Source of the DNA: JAPUDQ01 sp049289035
GTDB lineage: Bacteria > Patescibacteriota > Saccharimonadia > Saccharimonadales > Saccharimonadaceae
DNA: 64,000 nt
Direction of reading: 5' to 3'
Assembly: GCA_049289035.1 (NCBI GenBank)
Contig: JBAQIV010000022.1
Location: forward strand, 1 to 64,000
Part shown: positions 30,822 to 38,913 of the stretch, one piece after another
Layout: each line of letters starts with the position of its first letter
Position numbering within the stretch: the first letter of the stretch is position 1
Notes under the pieces: generated by a model
Database searches by the model: none
What the model saw: only the letters and a program-made list of their open reading frames with translations
Told to the model about the DNA's origin: nothing
Program-made: the position numbers and the translations under genes

Positions 30822-32237
30822 CTAGGATACACGGTTATGCTGATTTATCCTAGACAGTTTTGACGCACGGTTCACGAGCGCAAACGCTATGCCGACGACG
30901 TACCATATATGGATGACATTGGGGTACCCAGAGAAGAAATTCCACTGCAGAGTGAGCCCCATGATGAGTGCTATACCGAGCCAGGCACGCCGTTTATACA
31001 GCGCTATGATTGGTACAACGAGACATGCTAGCAATAATCCAAACCCTACGACACCAAGTTCGGCCAGCGTTTCGAGATAGTGATTGTTCACAACACTGTT
31101 TGTGCCGAGGGTGTTGGTGTGCGCGTGCGCTGCATTCCCAAAACCGCCCAGGCCGACACCGAATAACATTGTGCGGCCGTCGTGAAGCCAGACGTCTCGG
31201 GCAACCTGCGCCATGGTCTGGCGGTCGGTTGTCGAGGATTGCACAAAGGTATTGTCCGCCGCTGACGGTGTTGGTGTTGGTATCGGTATGGTGGGCATGG
31301 TCGGTTGTACTGTTGGTAAACTAACTGTCCCTAAACTAATCTGTTGGATGGTTTTTTGTAACGAGTCATAGCCGTTGAGAGAATCGCGCTGATTGTAGTG
31401 AGCAAGCAAACCAAGTCCTCCAAACGTCACCACAGCCGTGATGATTACCGATGTCGCTATGATAACGACACGGTGCCGCAATGGCCGATAGGCAATAACA
31501 AGTATGACACTAGCGACAAACAGGCCGATATAACCGCCGCGTGATAGAGTGGCTAAAAAAGTAACCCAGGTGAAACCGAGCAGTAGGTAATGTACGCGCG
31601 TGAGAGTACCGTGCGCTAGCCAGCGCCAGAGTAAGTAGGTAAGTGGGATAATCAGAAAATTAGCGAGGAATTGCGGCTCGGCAAACCACGCTGTCGGCCG
31701 GGCAAAACCAAATACCTCAGCGCTATACATCGCAGGAAGTAGCGTATAGCGGTCCGATAGGCCGACGGCGCTACCAATAATCTGAAACCATGCCGCGAGA
31801 CAGCTAAACACGACGCCGACTGTCGTTGACCAAAGCAGAAGCATACGATAGCGATAGATTACTGCCCGCCAGACATACAGCGACAGCGCGACACCGAGCA
31901 GCATAACGACCAGTGCCCACAGTGCTAGGCCTCTGCCTGGGTCGAGGGAGTAAGTGAGGCTTGCACCGGCATACAGCACATACATAGTAAGCGCGATGAG
32001 CCAGGGTAGTCGATAGAGGGTAGTTCTCATCATGACAATGCGCGATACCGATAGAACAATAAACAAAACGCTTGCGATCATGGTGAAACTCAGTTCGAGA
32101 TGTGCGGTCGAGCTCATACCTAGGTTTATAAGCGGCTGGTAGCTCCAAGCGAGCAAGGTACACCCAAGTGAAAGTGCCCGCAATGCGGGCGGCGCTGCGA
32201 GCCAGGCTTTCAGGTATTTTTCATAGAGTATTTGCAT
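30822..32237 (-). CDS. O-antigen ligase / polymerase family membrane protein
   Basis: A 471-residue protein with ten or more transmembrane helices. It has the Wzy/WaaL-type large extracellular loop (after about residue 275: YNQRDSLNGYDSLQKTIQ to HDGRTMLFGVGLGGFGNAAHAHTN), which includes the conserved NNHYLETLAELGVVGFGLLL segment. Such enzymes polymerise or ligate surface polysaccharide. Lying next to the LytR-CpsA-Psr gene (divergent) and lepB, it suits a role in making the cell's surface glycan. Confidence 0.88.
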   Translation of the reverse strand: MQILYEKYLKAWLAAPPALRALSLGCTLLAWSYQPLINLGMSSTAHLELSFTMIASVLFIVLSVSRIVMMRTTLYRLPWLIALTMYVLYAGASLTYSLDPGRGLALWALVVMLLGVALSLYVWRAVIYRYRMLLLWSTTVGVVFSCLAAWFQIIGSAVGLSDRYTLLPAMYSAEVFGFARPTAWFAEPQFLANFLIIPLTYLLWRWLAHGTLTRVHYLLLGFTWVTFLATLSRGGYIGLFVASVILVIAYRPLRHRVVIIATSVIITAVVTFGGLGLLAHYNQRDSLNGYDSLQKTIQQISLGTVSLPTVQPTMPTIPIPTPTPSAADNTFVQSSTTDRQTMAQVARDVWLHDGRTMLFGVGLGGFGNAAHAHTNTLGTNSVVNNHYLETLAELGVVGFGLLLACLVVPIIALYKRRAWLGIALIMGLTLQWNFFSGYPNVIHIWYVVGIAFALVNRASKLSRINQHNRVS

Positions 32238-32346
32238 ACTGGTTTAACTGTAGACTAGGCGCTCCTATGTCGCAAGGTAAACAGCTATCGATACCCTTAA
32301 GAGGTTTTCAACTCTCGATAAATTGATTATAGTTATGAGAGCATTT

Positions 32347-33954
32347 ATGAAACGACGACGAATATACGGAACCGTTGACGGTGTCATCTCGCGTGACCCT
32401 AAAGGCAGTGCAAACCGCCGAATTGGTGTCGTTGCCCCTGAAACGGTAAGCGATCGTCTGCCACGCGTTGTTGCTCTGTCGGCAGAACTTTCTTCGCGGC
32501 AAACAGCTCGGCACCCTGCATCTGGCAGTCTACTGCGTGCCGAAATCGAAGAGTCATTGGCCGAGATCGACCAGTCAGAACAGGCGGTAGTACGCCGACC
32601 GCGTCGCTCATGGAAGCGGACGCTGAAGTACATCATGATCACAGTTGTCATTGTGTTGATCGGCGTCGGTGGCTTTGTTGGCTACAAGGCTTTAGTAGCA
32701 AGTGGCAGTATATTTAAGGGTGGCATCTTTGATATTTTTCACGACCAGGCGCTCAAACAAGACGCCAATGGCCGATCGAACATAATTATATTTGGCACTT
32801 CCGGCTATAGCGACGAGTCTGACCATCCGGGAGCAAACCTAACTGATTCACTCATTCTCCTCAGTATTAGCCAGGAGAAAAAAGATGCGTTTATGCTGAG
32901 TTTGCCGCGTGACCTCTATGTGAAACATCCGGACTGTCCGCCACTTAACACGAGTGCTGGTAAACTCAACGAAGTGTATTACTGTGCATCGAACGATGCC
33001 AAAGACGACGAAAAAGGCGCCGAAGCGCTGCGTGCAAAAGTCGGTGAGATAACTGGACTTGACGTGCAATATTCGGTACATGTCAACTGGTCGGTACTGC
33101 AGCAGGGTGTGGATGCTGTTGGCGGGGTCGATGTTAAGATAGAGACTGACGACCCGAGAGGTATCTTGGATCGTAACTTTGATCAAACCTGTAATTACCG
33201 CTGCTACTATGTCAAATACAAAAAAGACGAGATTGCCCACCTCGACGGCGTCCATGCACTGGCACTGGCACGTGCCCGCAATGCCAACGGTGGTTATGGC
33301 TTGTCGGGTGGTAACTTTGACCGCGAAAAAAACCAGCAAAAGATACTGAAAGCCTTGCAAGAAAAAGCCGTCTCGAGCGGCACCTTAACAAACATTACTA
33401 AAGTGACATCGCTGATCGACGCGCTGGGCAAAAATCTCCGAACCAATTTCCAGACCAAAGAGATTCGCTCATTGCTTGATATCGCGAGCAAGACCAAAGA
33501 GACCAGTATTGCGCAGTTGTCGCTGGTCGAACCGGGCAGTACACTTGTCAAAACTGACACCATAGATAGCGCCGGCAGTGTCGTAGAACCGGTTGCGGGG
33601 CTGTATGATTACTCAGACATTCAAGCCTATTTGCGAAAGAAATTGTCGGGCGACGCAATTGGCAAAGAGGCGGCTACGATTGACGTGCTCAATGGCTCAG
33701 ACGGCTATGGGTTTGCGGCGCGTAAAAAAGACGAACTCGCCCTGCAAGGTATCGACGTTGCCGCTGTTGGCGATGCACCAGCCAAGTCGGCTTACAAACC
33801 CATCCAGTGGTATGACTTGTCGGGCAACACCAAACCGCAAACTGCGAAGAAGCTCCAAGAAGTACTCGGCGTCGCGAACAGCGGCTCGCATTTGCCCGAT
33901 GGTGTTACGTCTACTTCAAACTTTGTTATAATACTTGGTAATGGAGCTTATTAA
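32347..33954 (+). CDS. LytR-CpsA-Psr (LCP) family cell-wall ligase
   Basis: Transfers undecaprenyl-linked glycopolymers to peptidoglycan. Of about 535 residues, the cytoplasmic basic N-terminus is followed by a transmembrane helix (KYIMITVVIVLIGVGGFVGYKAL). The LCP domain has NIIIFGTSG, DSLILLSISQEKKDAFMLSLPRDLYV, and the Arg motif LALARARNANGGYG...GGNFDREKNQQKIL. A LytR_C domain ends it (ATIDVLNGSDGYGFAARKKDEL...NFVIILG). The ATG at 32347 is preferred over ATG 32335 or TTG 32323 because TATAGT (32328-32333) lies 13 bases before it, and no ribosome site is seen. Confidence 0.93.
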   Translation: MKRRRIYGTVDGVISRDPKGSANRRIGVVAPETVSDRLPRVVALSAELSSRQTARHPASGSLLRAEIEESLAEIDQSEQAVVRRPRRSWKRTLKYIMITVVIVLIGVGGFVGYKALVASGSIFKGGIFDIFHDQALKQDANGRSNIIIFGTSGYSDESDHPGANLTDSLILLSISQEKKDAFMLSLPRDLYVKHPDCPPLNTSAGKLNEVYYCASNDAKDDEKGAEALRAKVGEITGLDVQYSVHVNWSVLQQGVDAVGGVDVKIETDDPRGILDRNFDQTCNYRCYYVKYKKDEIAHLDGVHALALARARNANGGYGLSGGNFDREKNQQKILKALQEKAVSSGTLTNITKVTSLIDALGKNLRTNFQTKEIRSLLDIASKTKETSIAQLSLVEPGSTLVKTDTIDSAGSVVEPVAGLYDYSDIQAYLRKKLSGDAIGKEAATIDVLNGSDGYGFAARKKDELALQGIDVAAVGDAPAKSAYKPIQWYDLSGNTKPQTAKKLQEVLGVANSGSHLPDGVTSTSNFVIILGNGAY

Positions 33955-34705
33955 GTCAGTAGCCCGCCGGTCAAAGGTGAGTGATGTCGCCTACGTATTA
34001 CTCAATATAGCGCTGGCTATCGCTATCTATGTCTTGACGATTGCATTTACGCCGCCGTATTTTGCCTATGCGTTGGTATTGCTCAGCAAATGGCGAGTAT
34101 TTGCTGTCCGACCCCGATTTTGGCTAGCAAACATACAGGGCAACATGGTCGATGCACTGGTTGGAGTCAGTACAGTCACGCTTATCTGGCGTGCCGACGG
34201 TCAAATGGTCGTGCAGGTGTTGTTGACGGTACTCTATATCGCATGGCTGCTGATCCTCAAGCCGCGCTCACGACGCAAAGCCATGATTGCTCAGGCCGAA
34301 ATAAGCCAGTTTATTGCACTTATTGCGCTATTTGGCGTAGCGCATTACCTTGATTCAAGCATCGTCGTAGCGCTGTGCTGGGTGATCGGCTACGTCGCTG
34401 CCTGGCATGGTTTACAGTCGTACGACGAAGACGACGTCTACCTACTCAGTTTTATATGGGGGCTGGTGATTGCAGAACTTGGCTGGCTGTCGTACCAGTG
34501 GACGTCGGCGTATACGCTGGCGGGAGATCTGATGGTGCCGCAAGGTGCGATCATCGTGGGGCTTGTCGGGCATCTTATGATGCAAGCCTACAACCATCAG
34601 TATCACAAGACGTTGACCTGGAAGCGACTGCGTGCGCCGGTGCTTTTTAGCATTTTGGTAGTCGCTATGATGCTACTCAGAGAATTATCAGTATTGGCAG
34701 GATAA
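33941..34705 (+). CDS. Polytopic membrane protein, unrecognised
   Basis: A 254-residue protein with about seven hydrophobic segments (YVLLNIALAIAIYVLTIAF, LLTVLYIAWLLIL, FIALIALFGVAHYL, VALCWVIGYVAAWHG, FIWGLVIAELGWLSYQW, and others). No conserved motif was identified. It overlaps the LCP gene end by 14 bases. TATAAT (33927-33932) is eight bases before the ATG, inside the LCP coding region, so it also has its own probably leaderless promoter. Position suggests a wall-glycan role, but that is inference. Confidence 0.72.
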   Translation: MELIKSVARRSKVSDVAYVLLNIALAIAIYVLTIAFTPPYFAYALVLLSKWRVFAVRPRFWLANIQGNMVDALVGVSTVTLIWRADGQMVVQVLLTVLYIAWLLILKPRSRRKAMIAQAEISQFIALIALFGVAHYLDSSIVVALCWVIGYVAAWHGLQSYDEDDVYLLSFIWGLVIAELGWLSYQWTSAYTLAGDLMVPQGAIIVGLVGHLMMQAYNHQYHKTLTWKRLRAPVLFSILVVAMMLLRELSVLAG

Positions 34706-34733
34706 ACTAGATGGGTAGGGGGCAAAAACTGAC

Positions 34734-35870
34734 ATGAAATTTCCACCATTAGTCGCACGTGTTCCGTCATCAGCACGTAAAATATTACGGACAATCTCGC
34801 TTGTGGTATTGTGCGTTGTCTCTGGCGGCGCCGGCGCCTGGCTGTACGATAAAAGTGGTCTTATAGACCGGCCCGCCATAAATCAGACGCAGATGCAGCG
34901 TGTTATTGCCGAGGGTGAAGTGGTGACCGACATCGCCAAATCAGTCTCGCCCAGCGTGGTTTCAATTGTTTTTAATGCGCCAGTTAGCGGCGGCTTTTTC
35001 GGGGCTTCGTATAGTGAAGGTGCGGGCACGGGTATTGTGCTTAGCGCCGATGGCTATATACTCACGAACAAACATGTCGTGCCAAGTGGCGCAACCGATA
35101 TCCGCGTGATTGCCAACGACGGTACGACTTACGACGCTGTTTCGATTGTCGGACGTGACCCAGTCAATGACCTGGCTTTTCTCAAGGTGAAAAATGTTAC
35201 CAACCTCACGCCAGCCCGCTTGGGCGACTCGTCACGGCTCGTCGTCGGCAACAAAGTCGTGGCAATTGGCAACGCACTGGGCGAATTTCAAACTACAGTA
35301 ACGTCAGGTATCGTCTCGGGTATTAACCGTTCTGTTGTGGCGGGCGATGCGACCAGTTCAGAAAACCTATCTAACCTCATACAGACCGATGCAGCGATTA
35401 ACCCAGGTAATTCCGGTGGGCCGCTGGTCAATATTAGCGGGGAAGTTATCGGCATTAACACGGCGGTAAGTCAGGGTGCCGAAGGGATAGGCTTTGCTAT
35501 ACCAATCAATGAAGCCAAAGGTCTCATCAAGGGTGTTTTAGCCAATGGTACGGTGGACCGTGGCTACTTGGGTGTCCGCTACATGATGCTCAACGCCGAA
35601 GCAGCGAAGCATTTTAACCTCTCACGCAACAAGGGTGCCTATGTGACCGGCAGCGGTACATCGTCGGCCGTGGTCACTGGTAGTCCGGCCGAAAAGGCTG
35701 GCCTCAAAGAAGGCGATATCATTACCAAAGTTAACGATAGTGAACTAACTGAGACGGTAAGCCTGGTGAGCTTGCTCGCACAGTATGGACCAGGCGACAG
35801 CGTGACGTTGACGATTGTGCGCGACAACAAAGAGCGCGCAGTGACGGTGAAGCTGGAGAGATACCAATAG
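34734..35870 (+). CDS. HtrA/DegP-like serine protease with PDZ domain
   Basis: A 378-residue membrane-tethered quality-control protease. It has an N-terminal transmembrane helix (about 19-36), a trypsin-like domain with catalytic His114 (TNKHVV), Asp146 (NDLAFLKV) and Ser227 (NPGNSGGPLV), and one C-terminal PDZ domain (about 285-375, GYLGVRY to VTVKLERY). It degrades misfolded surface proteins outside the membrane. GGGTAGGGGG precedes the start. Confidence 0.95.
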   Translation: MKFPPLVARVPSSARKILRTISLVVLCVVSGGAGAWLYDKSGLIDRPAINQTQMQRVIAEGEVVTDIAKSVSPSVVSIVFNAPVSGGFFGASYSEGAGTGIVLSADGYILTNKHVVPSGATDIRVIANDGTTYDAVSIVGRDPVNDLAFLKVKNVTNLTPARLGDSSRLVVGNKVVAIGNALGEFQTTVTSGIVSGINRSVVAGDATSSENLSNLIQTDAAINPGNSGGPLVNISGEVIGINTAVSQGAEGIGFAIPINEAKGLIKGVLANGTVDRGYLGVRYMMLNAEAAKHFNLSRNKGAYVTGSGTSSAVVTGSPAEKAGLKEGDIITKVNDSELTETVSLVSLLAQYGPGDSVTLTIVRDNKERAVTVKLERYQ

Positions 35871-35978
35871 CATAGACCATATGTTATAGACACATAGACC
35901 ATAGATAGACCATTTATCATAGAATATAACTTGTATCACAAATGACCTATGATCTATGAGATATTATTGACCTATGTT
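35871..35978. repeat. Short word repeats between htrA-like gene and prmC
   Basis: The gap contains CATAGACCATATG, ACATAGACCATAGATAGACC and, inverted further on, GACCTATGATCTATGAG and GACCTATGTTCTATGATCTATGAAC. The two sets are partly complementary, so a long AT-rich hairpin can form between the convergent genes. The repeat runs into the last codons of prmC. Confidence 0.65.
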
Positions 35979-36875
35979 CTATGATCTATGAACTATTTTT
36001 TGCATTGTTACGATATAATCCTTCACCTCGACACTAGTAAAGCCATGTAGCTTCCCGTATTCGACGATCTGCTCATGTTGGCATGGATCAGCTTCAAGCA
36101 ATACATAGCCATGTGGTGCGAGCACGCTAGGCGCTTGGGAAATCAAGGTTTTGATGAGTTGCAACCCCTGTTCACCAGCATAGAGTGCTACGCCCGGTTC
36201 ATGCCTGAGTTCGGGCGAGGTCTGCCAGGTGCGGTCGACATAGGGGAGGTTGGCGAGGATCGCATCGAAGTAGATTTTGGATTTTGGATTTTGGATTTTG
36301 GAAGGGGACAAAAAGGCACAGAGCAGGTCGCTGCGAGCAATGGTCACTTCAGCATGTAGTTTCTCGCTATTTTTGCGGGCGATGGCGAGAGCCGGCTTGC
36401 TTATGTCGCACATCGTCACATCGAGTTCGGGCATCTCGAGTTTTGCGGTGATGCCAATACAGCCAGACCCGCACCCAACATCGAGTAACTTTTTTCCCTT
36501 ATGAAAAGGATTATCCTTTTCATGTGATTTTTCCTCTGTTATGTGGTGTATTTTTTTGATCATTTCGATCATTGTTTCTGTTTCGGGTCGGGGTATGAGC
36601 ACGTCGGGCGTGACGGTAAAATCTCGTCCATAAAACTCTTTATGCCCCACGATATAGGCAATCGGTTCACGATCAAGCCTCCGCCGTAATAGACTTTCAA
36701 ACTTTCTCACTTTCAAACTTTCTAATTCCTCATCGCCATGGACAATCAACCATGCACGGTCAACGTGCATGTTGTGAGCCACAATAACGCTTGCATCGAG
36801 TTGAGCAGAATCTATGTTAGCATCGTGAAGTTGCTGCGTGGCGTGGGCAAGATAGGAAGCAATAGTATAGCGCAT
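35979..36875 (-). CDS. prmC: Release factor glutamine methyltransferase
   Basis: Methylates the GGQ glutamine of release factors. Of 298 residues, the N-terminal domain contains the LDREPIAYIVGHKEFYGRDFTVTPDVLIPRPETE hallmark, followed by LLDVGCGSGCIGI (SAM site). The usual NPPY is here ANLPYVD, with Asn replaced by Ala at the equivalent place before LPY. Three places are unusual: the coding strand carries near-perfect short repeats at about 36272-36302 (four ATTTTGG words), 36497-36523 (inverted repeat) and 36694-36725 (CTTTCAAACTTTCT twice), each adding residues to a loop. It lies 16 bases downstream of prfA. Confidence 0.9.
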   Translation of the reverse strand: MRYTIASYLAHATQQLHDANIDSAQLDASVIVAHNMHVDRAWLIVHGDEELESLKVRKFESLLRRRLDREPIAYIVGHKEFYGRDFTVTPDVLIPRPETETMIEMIKKIHHITEEKSHEKDNPFHKGKKLLDVGCGSGCIGITAKLEMPELDVTMCDISKPALAIARKNSEKLHAEVTIARSDLLCAFLSPSKIQNPKSKIYFDAILANLPYVDRTWQTSPELRHEPGVALYAGEQGLQLIKTLISQAPSVLAPHGYVLLEADPCQHEQIVEYGKLHGFTSVEVKDYIVTMQKIVHRS

Positions 36876-36891
36876 GTGTATCGCGTACGCG

Positions 36892-37959
36892 TTATTGCGT
36901 GCCTTGCGCTTTGAGCTCGCGTTCGGCGGCTTGGAGGTGTTCTATGAGGTCGTCGATGTCGCCGTTCATGGCGGCGGGGATGTTTGACCGGGAGTAGCCG
37001 ATACGGTGGTCGGTGATGCGGTCTTGCGGAAAATTGTAGGTGCGGATTTTTTCACTGCGGTCGCCCGAGCCGATCAACGAACGGCGTTCGGCTGAGAGTT
37101 TGGCGTTTTCGGCATCAGTTTTCATCTGTAGCAGACGGCTTCTGAGCACGCTCATGGCTTTGAGCTTGTTTTTCAGCTGGGATTTTTCGTCTTGGTTGGT
37201 GACGACCAAGCCGCTCGGCAGGTGGGTGATACGCACGGCGCTGTCGGTGGTGTTGACGGATTGGCCACCGTGGCCGCTGGCACGGTAAATGTCAATGCGC
37301 AGGTCACTGGGGTTGATCTCGATGTCGGTTTCTTCGGCTTCAGGCAGCACAGCGACGGTCACGGTACTGGTATGGATACGGCCTTGACTCTCGGTCACTG
37401 GTACGCGCTGCACACGGTGCACGCCTGACTCGAATTTAAGCCGGGAATACGGCATATCACCGCGGATTTCGATGACGACTTCTTTGTAACCCCCCGTTTC
37501 GTTAGCAGATTCGCTCATCATCTCAGTCTTAAACCCATGTGTCTCGCACCAGCGTAGGTACATACGCAGCATCTCCGCGGCAAATAACGATGATTCGTCG
37601 CCACCAGCACCGGCGCGGATCTCCATAATGACGTTCTTTTCGTCGTTGGGGTCGCGGGGGGTCAGCATAACAAATAGTTTCTCGTCGAGCGCGGCCAGTT
37701 CGGTTTCGAGCTCGGGCAATTCGGCTTTGGCTAGTTCGGCGAGTTCGTCGCCCCCACCAGATAATTCGCGGGCTTCCTCGATCTGTTTGTGTAGTTCGGC
37801 TTGCCGCTCGCCAGCGGCTATTAGTTCGTCTAGTTCGAGCAAGCGACGATTTTTCTTGGCATAGTCGGGGTCTGAAAACGCATCAGGCTGACTCAAAAAC
37901 GCCGTCAAACCAACTTTTTCGCTTTGTAGTTCGTCAAGGTTGAGAGAAATTAAACTCAT
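36892..37959 (-). CDS. prfA: Peptide chain release factor 1
   Basis: Ends translation at UAA and UAG. The GGQ catalytic loop is at residues 231-233 in SGHGGQSVNTTDSAVRITHLP, and the domain-2 codon-recognition region contains the PVTES-type motif (RVPVTESQGRIHTST). At 355 residues it is standard. The gene stands upstream of prmC, whose product methylates it, in the classical order. Its presence means that UAA and UAG are used as stops, relevant to the interrupted genes near 5.0 and 10.3 kb. Confidence 0.97.
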   Translation of the reverse strand: MSLISLNLDELQSEKVGLTAFLSQPDAFSDPDYAKKNRRLLELDELIAAGERQAELHKQIEEARELSGGGDELAELAKAELPELETELAALDEKLFVMLTPRDPNDEKNVIMEIRAGAGGDESSLFAAEMLRMYLRWCETHGFKTEMMSESANETGGYKEVVIEIRGDMPYSRLKFESGVHRVQRVPVTESQGRIHTSTVTVAVLPEAEETDIEINPSDLRIDIYRASGHGGQSVNTTDSAVRITHLPSGLVVTNQDEKSQLKNKLKAMSVLRSRLLQMKTDAENAKLSAERRSLIGSGDRSEKIRTYNFPQDRITDHRIGYSRSNIPAAMNGDIDDLIEHLQAAERELKAQGTQ

Positions 37960-37982
37960 GATAACAGTATAACAGATATAAA

Positions 37983-38435
37983 TCAGTCATTTTGCGATGA
38001 AATACGTCTTTTATAGACGATATAGTTGGCTAAATAAAACAAACCCATGATAGTACAAAACCCGACAAGAAATAACTGACTTTGAAAAAATGCCGGTAGG
38101 TCAGGGCTAAGTGCAACAGAAACAATACCAATCGCTTCACCGATCAGGCAACCTATGCCTATGCTAAAGATCATCACGGTTACTGCGAGAGCAATTTGCC
38201 GATTCCTACGAACGGTTTTTGCGCCATTTGGCGATACAAGTAATTGTTTGCCATGTTTTCGCATTGGCCCGAAAAACGCGTAGGGTAGCACAAGCAAGCT
38301 ACCCGCAATACCGCACAAGATTCCTAAAATGTCTGTGTCATCCTGGGCCATACCTGCAATATATGCCACAAGTGGTACAAAAAACAAGAGGAGACCTATA
38401 ATATAGAGAACATTTTTTACGTTGTCATTATGCAT
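37983..38435 (-). CDS. Small polytopic membrane protein
   Basis: A 150-residue protein with four hydrophobic segments (VLYIIGLLLFFVPLVAYIAGM, ILGILCGIAGSLLVLPYAF, QIALAVTVMIFSIGIGCLIGEAIGI, LFLVGFCTIMGLFYLANYIVY). It ends in a charged tail, KRRISSQND. No family was recognised. It stands between rpmE and prfA on the same strand, and lies 23 bases upstream of prfA. Confidence 0.7.
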   Translation of the reverse strand: MHNDNVKNVLYIIGLLLFFVPLVAYIAGMAQDDTDILGILCGIAGSLLVLPYAFFGPMRKHGKQLLVSPNGAKTVRRNRQIALAVTVMIFSIGIGCLIGEAIGIVSVALSPDLPAFFQSQLFLVGFCTIMGLFYLANYIVYKRRISSQND

Positions 38436-38488
38436 AGAAACATAGTATCAAAAATCGACCGTATAAGGCCGATTTTTACCTAAGATGG

Positions 38489-38830
38489 TTATTTTTCCTC
38501 AGATGATTCTGTTTTGGTGATCTTTTTCTCAGCTCGTGCTGCAACCTTCTTCGCCTTATTCGCCACCTCAACCCTCCGTTTCTCCGCCGCAGCAAAGCGG
38601 GCTTTGAAGCGGTCAACACGACCTTCGGTGTCGATGATCTTTTCTTCGCCAGTAAAGAAAGGGTGGCTAGCACTACTAATGTGCACTTTCACGAGCGGGT
38701 ACTCGTTGCCGTCTTCCCATGTGATAGTGTCGTTAGTGTGGGCTGTGCTTTGCGTCAAAAAGGCAAAACCAGCCGCATCATCCTGAAACACAACAGGACG
38801 ATAGTCAGTAGGGTGTAAATCTTTTTTCAT
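38489..38830 (-). CDS. rpmE2: 50S ribosomal protein L31 type B
   Basis: A 113-residue large-subunit protein. MKKDLHPTDYRPVVFQD and HPFFTGEEKIIDTEGRVDRFKARF are L31 signatures. There is no CxxC pair, so this is the zinc-free type B form. It carries a basic, Ala/Lys-rich C-terminal extension (about 30 residues) beyond the usual length of about 85. The ATG at 38830 is the only start matching the family N-terminus; the frame is open to 39031 but unrelated there. Confidence 0.95.
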   Translation of the reverse strand: MKKDLHPTDYRPVVFQDDAAGFAFLTQSTAHTNDTITWEDGNEYPLVKVHISSASHPFFTGEEKIIDTEGRVDRFKARFAAAEKRRVEVANKAKKVAARAEKKITKTESSEEK

Positions 38831-38913
38831 AGTCAAGACAGGATTATATCTGTTTATCTTGTAAAAGTCAAAAATATGCGCGATAATGAAACAAACCACT
38901 CTAACATACAAAC

